This document shows, piece after piece, positions 11,401-20,641 of a DNA stretch of 64,000 nucleotides. Each line of letters starts with the position of its first letter. The stretch's first letter is position 1. Made by a program: the position numbers and the translations under genes. Under the pieces are notes generated by a model. The model saw only the letters and a program-made list of their open reading frames with translations, ran no database searches and was not told the origin of the DNA. Source of the DNA: Cladorhizidae sp. MBARI D1340-BT2 (Eukaryota > Porifera > Demospongiae > Poecilosclerida > Cladorhizidae); the NCBI GenBank assembly GCA_028752905.1, contig JAQNBH010000015.1, forward strand, positions 10,239,622 to 10,303,621, in the 5' to 3' direction.

Positions 11401-14400
11401 CTAACAATTACTAAAAACTACTCTGAAGTGAAGGCTCAGTCAGTCATTACTATAAGGTAGGCGCTATAGGTACAAGCCATTGGAGTTCTACCTAGTAGTC
11501 TACTTACACTGAAGTGAAGGCTCAGTCAGTCACTACTATAGGTAGGTGCTATAGGTACAAGCCATTGGAGTTCTACCTAGTAGTCTACTTACACTGAAGT
11601 GAAGGCTCAGTCAGTCACTACTATAGGTAGGTGCTAGAGATACAAGCCATTGGAGTTCTACCTACCTAGTAGTATACTTACCGCTTAGAGCCAAGGCACA
11701 GCGAGAGTTCTTCTAAGAGCCATTCCCCGGACAAATCAAAAGTAGAAGCTACGACATAAGCAATAGTCCGTTCAACCAAACAGACTGACTTTTTACACGC
11801 CCCCTCGAACACGTGTAGGATACCACAAATGATTGCACGTTTGGATAATTAAATAACAGTCCGTGCGTTGCATTTGCAATACGTTGCTTGTGTGTTGCAT
11901 GTGCGTTCCTTGAGTGTTGCTTGAGTGTAAATGTTTCTGCGTTGAATGTAAGCCCAATGCAAACGTTTTGTAAAAAAAAAAAATTGGCTTGTACTGCGGC
12001 ACATTAGAATCTTCTTGGGCCGCTGTGAAAGTAGAACTTGAATGTGCAGGTACTGCAAAGTGCAACTCGGCACTCGTGGACACGTAATCATCCCCCTAGA
12101 AAATAAGACGGATGGTGCTTCCTACACATAGGGTAGGAAAGTGGCACTGGTGATTCTAAGTGATGCGCATCATGTTATTTGCATCATTTGCAACCAAGTT
12201 AGCCAAGTAGCGGTAGCTCTAGGCAGGGATGTGCTGGCTGTTTGAATGTGCATCTGCTGCCTCTACTCTAGCTATTAGTCCTCAGGTTCTCTCTAAAACG
12301 TCCAAGTCATCGACCAGTTCCATCCAAGCCTGTAAATTGGTTGTCATCTCTATCCTTCTCATCAGCTCCGCGTACGATTTCGACAAAATCGATGCACTGG
12401 ATGCACCCTGTCTAATCCTAGATCACTGAAAAGAGCACAGTGGGTGTGTGCTACGTGTAGGGTGCTTATTATATACTTTAAGGTCGAGTGAATGTGGTGC
12501 TAGTGTATGAGTGAATGTGGTGCTAGTGTATGAGTGTATGTGGTGCTAGTGTATGAGTGAATGCGGTGCTAGTGTATGAGTGAATGTGGTGCTAGTGTGT
12601 GAGTGTATGTGGTGCTAGTGTATGAGTGAATGTGGTTCCAGTGTATGAGTGAATGTGGTGCTAGTGTATGAGTGAATGCGGTGCTAGTGTATGAGTGAAT
12701 GTGGTGCTAGTGTATGAGTGAATGCGGTGCTAGTGTATGAGTGTATGTGGTGCTAGTGTATGAGTGAATGTGGTGCTAGTGTATGAGTGTATGTGGTGCT
12801 AGTGTATGAGTGAATGTGGTGCTAGTGTATGAGTGAATGCGGTGCTAGTGTATGAGTGAATGTGGTGCTAGTGTATGAGTGTATGTGGTGCTAGTGTATG
12901 AGTGAATGTGGTGCTAGTGTGTGAGTGAATGTGGTGCTAGTGTATGAGTGAATGTGGTGCTAGTGTATGAGTGAATGCGGTGCTAGTGTATGAGTGAATG
13001 TGGTGCTAGTGTATGAGTGAATGTGGTGCTAGTGTATGAGTGAATGTGGTGCTAGTGTATGAGTGAATGTGGTGCTAGTGTATGAGTGAATGTGGTGCTA
13101 GTGTATGAGTGAATGTGGTGCTAGTGTATGAGTGAATGTGGTGCTAGTGTATGAGTGAATGTGGTGCTAGTGTATGAGTGAATGTGGTGCTAGTGTATGA
13201 GTGAATGTGGTGCTAGTGTATGAGTGAATGCGGTGCTAGTGTATGAGTGAATGTGGTGCTAGTGTATGAGTGAATGTGGTGCTAGTGTGTATGAGTGAAT
13301 GTGGTGCTAGTGTATGAGTGAATGTGGTGCTAGTGTATGAGTGAATGTGGTGCTAGTGTATGAGTGAATGCGGTGCTAGTGTATGAGTGTATGTGGTGCT
13401 AGTGTATGAGTGAATGTGGTGCTAGTGTATGAGTGAATGCGGTGCTAGTGTATGAGTGAATGTGGTGCTAGTGTATGAGTGAATGCGGTGCTAGTGTATG
13501 AGTGTATGTGGTGCTAGTGTATGAGTGAATGCGGTGCTAGTGTATGAGTGTATGTGGTGCTAGTGTATGAGTGTATGCGGTGCTAGTGTATGAGTGAATG
13601 TGGTGCTAGTGTATGAGTGAATGCGGTGCTAGTGTGTGAGTGAATGTGGTGCTAGTGTATGAGTGAATGTGGTGCTAGTGTATGAGTGAATGTGGTGCTA
13701 GTGTATGAGTGAATTGGTGTGGGGCAGGCTGAACAGTGTGTTGTGGAGTATGTGGTTTTTGTGTGTGTGTGTGTGCGTGTGTGCATGCACGTGTGTAAGT
13801 ACACGTAACTATGGTGATAATGTACTAATGATAACAGAACACAAGGTCCACATATAAGCTGACAAGTGGGAGGGTACGCAGGACAGATAAACACTGTTCA
13901 ACGATTCTCCCTAGCTCTCTAGCACTGCCACACATATCAATATAATTTTAGGTAATAAGTCGCCTTCATGGAAGCTAAACACACTTCCGTCTACTATGCT
14001 CTTTTCGGTGATGTAGGATCATACGGGGTCCATCTAGCGAGTGCCCAGTACACACACGCACACACGAAAACCACATGCATGTCTGGACATCGGGCACTTG
14101 CCCATGGATTATATGAAGCTGAAAGATGGTTTATTAATCAACATCGGTTGTTTTCCTCCACTCCATTAAAAAAAAAAGAGACACTCGTTAAGTATCTAGC
14201 AGACCTAAGAGTGGGGAATAAGCAGACACCATATTAGGAACACACTAGCTCTGGAAGAGAAGAGGAGTGTATGTTTTAACATTGAATAACCTACATGTAG
14301 TGTGCTCACGATTCATTGGCTGTAAACACACTTTCAATAAAACACACACCAGATATGGAGATCTTCAAGCCAGCCAATAAAATCCATGTTTACACAAACC

Positions 14401-17400
14401 TCCTAACCCCGGTCTTCGCTTTCCTGATTAGTGTAAATAACCCTACACATCAAAATTGAAACCAGTTAGCTAACACATGTCTACAGGTAGGTTACTGAAG
14501 TGGGCTGAAAATGCCCCATGCAAACAAGGCTCATGACTCATAGGTGAGGCTGTCAGGTCCAAGCTGAGAAGGCTTGAAGGTATAGGTGCCCATACAAACA
14601 AGGCTATGACACACAGGTGAGGCTATCAGGCGCCAGCTGAAAGGGCTTGAAGGTATAGGTGCCCGTAAAAACAAGGCTTATGACACACAGGTGAGGCTGT
14701 CAGGCCCCAGCTGAAAGGGCTTGAAGGTATAGGTGCCCGTAAAAACAAGGCTTATGACACACAGGTGAGGCTGTCAGGCCCCAGCTGAAAGGGCTTGAAG
14801 GTATAAGTGCCCGTAAAAACAAGGCTTATGATACACAGGTGAGGCTGTCAGGCCCCAGCTGAAAGGGGTTGAAGGTAGGTGTCCGTACAAACAAGGCTTA
14901 TGACTCACAGGTGAGGCCGTAGGGCACCAGGTGAAAGGTATAGGTGCCTGCATGACTCACAGGTGAGACCTGAAGGTATAGCTGCCCGTACAAACAAGGC
15001 TTATGACTCACTGATGAGGTTGTCCACCCCCAGCTGGAAGGGCTTGAAGGTGTAGAGGCATGCGAAGGAAACCAGGTGGAAGCTTCTGTTCATGGTGTTG
15101 TTGACACCTATGACTCTGACAAACCTCACCACCACCTTGGGGAAGAAGAGCTCCTGCCAGGAGCGACAGAGATACTCCGAGCGGTCTATTACCGTCACCC
15201 ATTCCTTCCTGTCTAATGAGACTTGGATCAGGTATGAGTATGACCTAGAGATACCCAACATCAAAAAGCAATTAATGATTATATAACACACCCTCAACCT
15301 CCCAGTGTTAACATGGTCGACAATCTACTCACTCTGTGAGTGAATGGATCAGGTATGAGTATGACCCAGAGATACCCAACATCAAAAAGCAATTAATGAT
15401 TATATAACACACCCAAAACTTCGCAGTGTTAACATGGTCGACAATCTACTCACTCTGTGAGTCAATCACTGAGCAAGAGAGTCAACATAAGTTTATTATC
15501 GAGGAAGTCATTCATTGACTGTATCTGCACTAAGTCAACTGGGAGTTCGCTAAGAATAAAAATTATTCCTGATGAAGGCTAGAGCATCTAGCCAAAACAT
15601 CAAGTGAATACATTTAAGTTGATAAGTCATTGTATCTATATTATGTCATCTGAGAGTTCATTGAGAATAAAATCATTCCCAAACTATTCCTAGCAACAGC
15701 GAAGGGAGAAGATGAAAGATAATATTCCCCCAGTTGGAATTAGCAAAAATATTAAACTCATTCCCCAGAACATTGGAAGCAAAAAACCGTATCACTCCTG
15801 GTTCTGGTTCGCAGTAAAAGGGGACTCCCTCTGGGGGTACTCTACGAAAAGCTTCACCTTCCCGTGCTCCTCTTACGGTGGACCTCATTGTCGAATGAAT
15901 GGGGATTGTTCAAGCCCCCGTAACTTCTTCCTTATACCATTGCTGGGGGTAGCATAGGGAGTACCGTAGACCCGTGCATATACGAACGCATTGGGACCTA
16001 CCTTAGTTCTGATTAAGAAAATAAATTTGGATATATAAACAGTATGAATGTCATCATAAACTCCTGAATAAATAAAAATACTGACTTGCGGTGTTTGCTA
16101 ACATTATTAACAATTTTTATCTGCTGGGCGTTGAGATGTGAGCAACTGTGTCCTCAGTAGCTGCCATGCTGTCTTACTACACACACATCCAAGAGTTGTT
16201 TGCTTCAGGCTATCATGTCTCTTCGTGCATGTCAGCAGATTTTCACTCCTTTAAGGACCATCAGTGATGTCTCAGAACATACTGCCTGCAACACTTCAGT
16301 AGCCAGCCTGCACTGCCAATAATCTGATTCTCCTTCATGTAACTTCTCATGGAGTTCTGCTGCCTTCTCTCTTAGCAATGGGCCACTGACTGGAAGTGCC
16401 TTGCCTCCCTTTTCCAGAGATCTGACTATCAAGAGTACTTGAAAACTCTCGAAGTTTGGCTTCATTATTTCTTGACCTCTGTTATCGTTGCTTTCCTAAT
16501 GCCATACTCTTCTGTGAGTCCAGCTTGAGAGGCTCCTTTGGATATCTTTCCAGCTAACTTCGACTCAAATGGAAAGACAAAACTAGGCTCTTCCTTTTTC
16601 TGGTACTGGCGAACTGATTTGGCGTTCACGTGCAAATCTCTAGCCTGCCACACCCAACTAAAATTTAATCTGATGATCATTACCATGCTTTAAATCGAGC
16701 TTTAAATCGAGGTTCAGATATGCGAGGGTCTACTGTACTTAATTTAAAATATATACATATAATATATATATTTTTAATATTGGAGACTAGTTAGGTACAG
16801 GGTCAGTGGTAAGCAAAGGAGTTGATAATTGGGGGCACAAGAGGTGTGAAGTAGTGTAAGCCATGTCACTCACTCACTACAGTGCTTGTAAACAGCCATC
16901 GACACTTACATTGCTCCCTACTCTACTGGTTGAAGCATAAAAAACACTCGCCCTCAAAGTTGATGGATATTGTAACCAAAACAATCTCTCAACTGTTCAT
17001 GCTTTCCACCTACTCCATGCATCACCTACCTCCACCATTTTGAATGCATTTTTAAAGTCCCAGGAGAGATATTACTAAAATCACTTCCATGAATGGTACA
17101 GGGATGACATTATTGACCTTTACATTTAGCTCCAGGTCCCCAAGTCTATTGTGAATGTCTTTTCATTGTGCTACATTAGGAGGGCATTGGCTACAGCTCA
17201 GCAGCATCCATGGCAAGAATTGGCGGGGAAATGTATCTCATAACCACACAAAAAATGCCCCTGGCTGCTGCAAGAGCTTTGTGTGAACCCATACTGGACC
17301 ATTCAACAATGTACAGTAACAAGGTCACGTAACTATGCATATACTACATGTAGAAGGTCATGGAGCTATGCCTATACCTACCTACATGTAGAAGGTCATG

Positions 17401-20225
17401 GAGCATAGCTATGCCTACCTACATGTAGCAGCTCATGGAGCATAGCTATGCCTATGCCTACCTACATGTAGAAGGTCATGGAGCATAGCTATGCCTACCT
17501 ACATGTAGCAGCTCATGGAGCATAGCTATGCCTATACCTACCTACATGTAGAAGGTCATGGAGCATAGCTATGCCTACCCACATGTAGCAGCTCATGGAG
17601 CATAGCTATGCCTATGCCTACCTACATGTAGAAGGTCATGGCACCTAACTATGCCTCCCTACATGTAGAAGGTCATGGAGCTATGCCTATGCCTACCTAC
17701 ATGTAGAAGGTCATGGCACCTAACTATGCCTCCCTACATGTAGAAGGTCATGGCACCTAACTATGCCTCCCTACATGTAGAAGGTCATGGAGCTATGCCT
17801 ATGCCTACCTACATGTAGAAGGTCATGGAGCATAGCTATGCCTACCTACATGTAGCAGCTCATGGAGCTATGCCTATGCCTACCTACATGTAGAAGGTCA
17901 TGGCACCTAACTATGCATCCCTACATGTAGAAGGTCATGGAGCTATGCCTATGCCTACCTACATGTAGAAGGTCATGGCACCTAACTATGCCTCCCTACA
18001 TGTAGAAGGTCATGGAGCTATGCCTATGCCTACCTACATGTAGAAGGTCATGGCACCTAACTATGCCTCCCTACATGTAGAAGGTCATGGAGCTATGCCT
18101 ATGCCTACCTACATGTAGAAGGTCATGGCACCTAACTATGCCTCCCTACATGTAGAAGGTCATGGCACCTAACTATGCCTCCCTACATGTAGAAGGTCAT
18201 GGAGCTATGCCTATGCCTACCTACATGTAGAAGGTCATGGAGCATAGCTATGCCTACCTACATGTAGCAGCTCATGGAGCTATGCCTATGCCTACCTACA
18301 TGTAGAAGGTCATGGCACCTAACTATGCATCCCTACATGTAGAAGGTCATGGAGCTATGCCTATGCCTACCTACATGTAGAAGGTCATGGCACCTAACTA
18401 TGCCTCCCTACATGTAGAAGGTCATGGCACCTAACTATGCCTCCCTACATGTAGAAGGTCATGGAGCTATGCCTATACCTACCTACATGTAGAAGGTCAT
18501 GGAGCATAGCTATGCCTACCTACATGTAGCAGCTCATGGAGCATCGCTATGCCTACCTACATGTAGAAGCTATCATAACTACTTCCATGCCTACCTACAT
18601 GTAGAAGGTCATGGAGCATAACTATGCCTACCTACATGTAGACTGTGCCTATGCGTACCTATTGTCCTTGTCCCACAGAAGCATGCTGATGCAGTTGATG
18701 ATGTATGGCTGGTTCAATTGGACGGTAATGCCTTTGCTCCTGTCCTTTGTGATGGTGTGTGTGGTGTAGCCGTTCTCCCCATTGTAGTTCTCTGTGTCTC
18801 CATTGAGCAGAGCCTCCTTGACCTGTCCCTCCATTGTGCATGCATCTCTATGAGGGGTGGCCACATTTTCTTCTGGAACTAGAACCACATTTAAAAAAAC
18901 AACAAAAATAAACCGCACATCGATTTTATGGTTCTTCTTAAAGGTAGTACAAGTATAGAGGGATATTTTCGAAGGGTTTAATATTCGCAGATGGTTACCA
19001 ACAGAAGAATTCACAGAGGAAATCTTCGTGTTGTGTGGCATATATGGAAACATCATATGCCTTATTGCTATTCCTTCGTCCTAACTATTCCTGGAATGGA
19101 TTCTAGCTGTGAAAACTGTAAATATATATTAAACTCCTCGAAAATATCCCTTTATAAGGCACCAACGACTCACTCAGCAGTCCCCTGTAATTTAGTTCCG
19201 TGTCTGATTTCCGATCGATGAGAGTCAGAGCATCCAGGATCCTGTCCGGCTCAAATAAGTCACACTTCCTGACCTCGTGGAGCAGAGACGATTGGGGGAT
19301 GAGCTGTAGTCGAATCCCTTCTAGCAATTCCTTGGCTTCTTCTTTGCAAACGTTGTGCTCCATCCATCGTTTCACCCCACGGAAGATGTCAATCTCTTTG
19401 GCAAAGAATGAATCCCTAGAGATGAGCTTGGTGAGAGCTGTCTGCGACAAGGAGAGGAACCCTTCTTCATTCATCACCTCTAGTGCATGCATGTCCACAA
19501 AGTTGCTGCAAGTCTCCGAGAGTTCTTTGAGCTGATAGAAGCTGGCCACATTGTAGATCACACATACATTGGCCTCATTGAGCGTTGCTTTCAGGTATGC
19601 TACGATAGCTTGCTGCAGCATGCTAAAGTCATACTTATTGGCTAGACCCAGTAAGTGAAGGATTATCTGTCCATCACATAAACAGAATATTGAATGGATA
19701 CTCGACACATACCAACTGCTAGGAAATACAGGTAAAGTATCAACTCACTTCCTCGCTTAAGTCTCCCAAGCAAAGCTTTCCAGAATAGATGTATTCCAAA
19801 AGTAGTTCAAAAGCCTCTGGGGTTGTGTCAGTAAATGGAATCTCTCCTTCAGGGCCAAGCTTGGCTTCTTTCATCTCGCCAAAGAGTAGGATCCTGAAGT
19901 AGGTGCAACGAGCTGCGAGGATCACCTTGTGGGCTGGGAAGTGGACGCCATTCACAATGAAAGTCACGTCCGCGTAATCCTTGGACCTGTAAAGGTCCAG
20001 CAGATCTCCAGCTGTGTGCTCAAAGTGCTCCACGTCCCCTAAAGCGTCGAAGTTGATTCCCATAGTGGAGCCCCGGGAGGAGCGGCAGAACTCACGGCTG
20101 TCGCACATCGTGCCGTAGGCTGCTCCGAGTGCAACTAGATTTTTTTTGGTATATTTTCGGCCAAGGTCAAACCCAAGGTGCAAAGTAGCTTTGAGCGCGC
20201 GAATTTTGAATGGTTGCGAGTGCAT
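2281..20225 (-). CDS. BTBD9: BTBD9-like BTB/BACK/discoidin protein, 3' end outside the window
   Basis: BTBD9 family proteins are BTB-domain adaptors, thought to link substrates to cullin-3 ligases and to act in synaptic plasticity and iron handling in animals. Five coding exons on the minus strand: 20225-19749, 19666-19174, 18878-18659, 15244-15012 and 2470-2281. All junctions are GT-AG and the phases join cleanly. Exon 1 encodes the BTB domain (FPAHKVILAARCTYFRILLFG), exon 2 the BACK domain, exons 3-4 the first discoidin-like domain (SYSYLIQVS, CRSWQELFFP, VRVIGVNNT) and exon 5 the start of the second (GVSRSRNALLNG, YDWDSGYTCHQLGSG). The final exon, expected to start with one base completing an arginine codon, is missing. 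ATGs at 20225, 20108 and 20063 are all possible starts; the last two fit the usual short N-terminus better. Introns are packed with minisatellites and transposon relics, and the fourth is 12.5 kb. It lies 86 bp downstream of the GST stop on the same strand. Confidence 0.93.
2472..2494. repeat. (TG)n microsatellite at a splice acceptor
   Basis: About eleven TG dinucleotides lie immediately upstream, in the gene's sense, of BTBD9 exon 5, so that the intron ends in a CA run followed by AG. It takes the place of a normal pyrimidine tract. Confidence 0.9.
2520..6475. repeat. 46-51 bp minisatellite, about 79 copies, with higher-order structure
   Basis: The monomer contains TCTGAGAAATAGGTC, AGGTTATAAACAC and a variable (TG)n. 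Length varies by ATCTATC versus ATCATC and by TG number. The 51-bp form is 17 codons long and open on the minus strand, giving short frames rich in VFITLTYFSDRYC; 46-49 bp forms break the frame. Variants recur at 151 bp (three monomers; 5701, 5852, 6003), at 353 bp and at 655 bp, showing later block duplications. It lies in BTBD9 intron 4, 50 bp from exon 5. Confidence 0.95.
6476..7615. other. Intronic sequence with an unassigned 81-codon frame
   Basis: A plus-strand frame from a true ATG at 6795 to 7040 encodes 81 residues (begins MDKNNNKKLPLRCRPDNP). No family is recognised. Around 7190-7400 there are protein-like snatches in broken frames, perhaps an old mobile element, but none can be named. 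The whole stretch is inside BTBD9 intron 4. Confidence 0.3.
7616..8057. repeat. About 44-bp minisatellite, ten copies
   Basis: The unit contains AGGAACTGGGGCAAAAG, GCTTAGCTACATCTG and TGCCTTCCAAT. One copy lacks the TGCCTTCCAAT part and one has CTTTCTTCC in its place. Copies differ by few substitutions. Confidence 0.93.
8058..8794. other. Intronic sequence, no gene recognised
   Basis: A 142-codon plus-strand frame begins at 8459 (ATG near AATTATAATGAAG) and runs into the Tc1-like relic that follows, so only its last part has transposase similarity. The rest resembles no family I know. Confidence 0.4.
8795..10725 (+). pseudogene. Tc1/mariner transposase relic, split by a MITE
   Basis: Translated pieces in different frames line up with Tc1-type transposases: AAAIVRILKEGITATRQ near 8830 (N-terminal helix-turn-helix part), RLEWTRQNLEEAANGF and VIWTDECS at 10125-10200 (first catalytic D), FMQDNDPKHTS near 10530 (second D) and ESPDANPI followed by a stop, then NLWHELKESIRREVKPKTK near 10600-10680 (third-residue region). 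Frameshifts and stops make it dead. A 692-bp TTAA-flanked element (9217-9908) sits in its middle. It lies in BTBD9 intron 4. Confidence 0.85.
9217..9908. mobile_element. Non-autonomous TTAA-flanked MITE
   Basis: Both ends are TTAA followed by inverted repeats: left TTAAGGGGGGAATAATGTCA, right (reverse complement) TTAAGGGGGGAATAAAGTCA. No coding sequence lies inside. It interrupts the Tc1-like transposase relic, with TTAA duplicated as the target site. The TTAAGGGGGGA termini match those of the larger element at 35667-37792, pointing to one family. TTAA targets are typical of Kolobok and piggyBac superfamilies. Confidence 0.88.
10790..12480. other. Intronic sequence with short tandem repeats, no gene
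   Basis: Contains about six 22-24 bp units of the type CACCCTCCCTGCCTTGAC at 11080-11230, and three copies of an about 80-bp unit (GAAGTGAAGGCTCAGTCAGT to TTCTACCTAGTAGT) at 11423-11690. Open frames at 11793-12091 and 12229-12429 show no recognisable protein family. Confidence 0.6.
12484..13715. repeat. 23-bp minisatellite, about 53 copies
   Basis: The unit is GTGAATGTGGTGCTAGTGTA plus TGA. Copies vary mainly at GTGAATG/GTGTATG and GTGG/GCGG. A GT-rich microsatellite follows at about 13757-13795. Confidence 0.95.
13796..14514. other. Intronic sequence, nothing recognised
   Basis: Unique sequence inside BTBD9 intron 4. An 89-codon frame at 13968-14237 has no recognisable features. Confidence 0.5.
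14515..15062. repeat. About 74-bp minisatellite derived from the BTBD9 exon 4 edge
   Basis: Six to seven tandem units carry AAGGCTTATGACTCACAGGT, GAGGCTGTCAGGCCCCAGCT and GAAAGGGCTTGAAGGT. The last unit is the true BTBD9 exon 4 end together with its splice donor (exon sequence from 15012 on). The array is therefore an amplification of an exon-intron boundary. The units at about 14895 and 14950 still keep the GTGAGT donor motif on the minus strand; others have GTGTGT or ATGAGT. Confidence 0.9.
15012..15244 (-). CDS. BTBD9: BTBD9 exon 4 (first discoidin domain, second half)
   Basis: This 233-bp exon follows a CTAG acceptor and ends ATCA|GTGAGT. It encodes SYSYLIQVSLDRKEWV, CRSWQELFFP, FVRVIGVNNT and FHLVSFACLYTFKPF, the classical end of the first BTBD9 discoidin-like domain. 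Its donor end seeds the adjacent minisatellite, and its acceptor end is copied in a tandem duplication 121 bp upstream in the gene's sense. Confidence 0.93.
15225..15465. repeat. 121-bp tandem duplication covering a BTBD9 splice acceptor
   Basis: Two copies at offset 121 bp, starting at 15225 and 15346, share GGATCAGGTATGAGTATGAC and the following TACCCAACATCAAAAAGCAA. The first copy holds the real exon 4 acceptor (AG|GTCATAC on the minus strand). In the second copy the AG has become GG, so it cannot be used. Confidence 0.9.
15569..15601 (+). ncRNA. Degenerate hammerhead-ribozyme-like motif (Penelope pseudo-LTR relic)
   Basis: CTGATGA is followed by the hairpin GGCTAGA-GCA-TCTAGCC and then AAAACATC. 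The stem II pairing is perfect, but the conserved GAAA is AAAA. The neighbouring sequence (GTCATCTGAGAGTTCATTGA) resembles the ends of the Penelope-like element at 21979-24760. Confidence 0.55.
15964..16735 (-). mobile_element. pogo/Tigger-type element relic
   Basis: Imperfect terminal inverted repeats with TA on both sides: left CCGTAGACCCGTGCATAT, right (reverse complement) CAGTAGACCCTCGCATAT. On the minus strand, frames at 16465-16686 and 16232-16465 carry CENP-B/Tigger-type DNA-binding remnants: EYGIRKATITEVKK, then QVLLIVRSLEKGGKALPVSG and PLLREKAAELHEKL. The DDE catalytic part is missing, so it is a deleted, non-autonomous copy. It lies in BTBD9 intron 3. Confidence 0.8.
16740..17329. 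other. Intronic sequence, nothing recognised
   Basis: AT-rich unique sequence within BTBD9 intron 3, without a convincing open frame. Confidence 0.5.
17330..18650. repeat. About 36-41 bp minisatellite, about 35 copies
   Basis: Units combine CCTACATGTAGAAGGTCATG with either GAGCTATGCCTATGCCTA, GCACCTAACTATGCCT or GAGCATAGCTATGCCTA, so there are at least three interspersed subtypes. The core ACATGTAG is partly palindromic. The array reaches to within about 10 bp of the BTBD9 exon 3 donor at 18658. Confidence 0.93.
18659..18878 (-). CDS. BTBD9: BTBD9 exon 3 (first discoidin domain, first half)
   Basis: This 220-bp exon sits between CTAG|TTCCAG and AATAG|GTACGC. It encodes PEENVATPHRDA, QVKEALLNGDTENYNGENGY and LNQPYIINCISMLLWDKDN. 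The junction with exon 2 rebuilds RGLLIPEENVA, as in other BTBD9 proteins. Confidence 0.93.
19174..19666 (-). CDS. BTBD9: BTBD9 exon 2 (BACK domain)
   Basis: This 493-bp exon starts AG|ATAATCCTTCAC and ends CTGCTGA|GTGAGT. It encodes IILHLLGLANKYDFSMLQQA, MNEEGFLSLSQTALTKLISR and DRILDALTLIDRK, the BACK helices. It joins exon 1 in frame (GEDLSEE-type end). Confidence 0.93.
19749..20225 (-). CDS. BTBD9: BTBD9 exon 1 (BTB domain)
   Basis: The first coding exon, ending GAGGAA|GTGAGT. It encodes YADVTFIVNGVHFPAHKVIL, AARCTYFRILLFGEMKEA and FELLLEYIYSGKL, the BTB/POZ fold. ATG codons at 20225, 20108 and 20063 are in frame; family alignment favours 20063 or 20108. Confidence 0.93.
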
Positions 20226-20311
20226 TACATTGCTATGCCATTGACATACACAAAGAATATTAAATAAGTATGAAAGTTTTAAGTCAGGTTTAGTACAAGA
20301 GTACAGTGATG

Positions 20312-20641
20312 CTATAGTTTTCCTTTAAATATTCCCCTTTTCCTAGCCATGTAAATCATCTTGTGACTAGCATCAAAGTGCGGCTGTAGCTCTCCCTTGC
20401 AATCTTCCAGCCACTGAGCAAGACGAGGAGTGTCCTCGAATGGCTCCAAGTCTACAGCCCAAAACTGAGTGTACTCACACAGTGCCTGTAAATCTGCAAT
20501 GGAGATAGTATCACTGCTGATAAACTTTGTTTCCTTCAGGAAGTAGCTCTCCATCATCTTGGTGCTCTTCTTGAGGATGGCAGTTACTTCCTTGAGCTTC
20601 TCTTGGTTAGTTTCTGTGCCGAGCATCGAAGGCTTCAGGTA
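20312..20641 (-). CDS. Theta GST exon 4 (C-terminal domain)
   Basis: This 330-bp terminal exon begins GCAG|TACCTGAAG and ends with the stop at 20312. It encodes the all-helical GST C-terminal domain (ISIADLQALCEYTQFWAVDL, PRLAQWLEDCKGE). Confidence 0.9.
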   Translation of the reverse strand, partial: YLKPSMLGTETNQEKLKEVTAILKKSTKMMESYFLKETKFISSDTISIADLQALCEYTQFWAVDLEPFEDTPRLAQWLEDCKGELQPHFDASHKMIYMARKRGIFKGKL

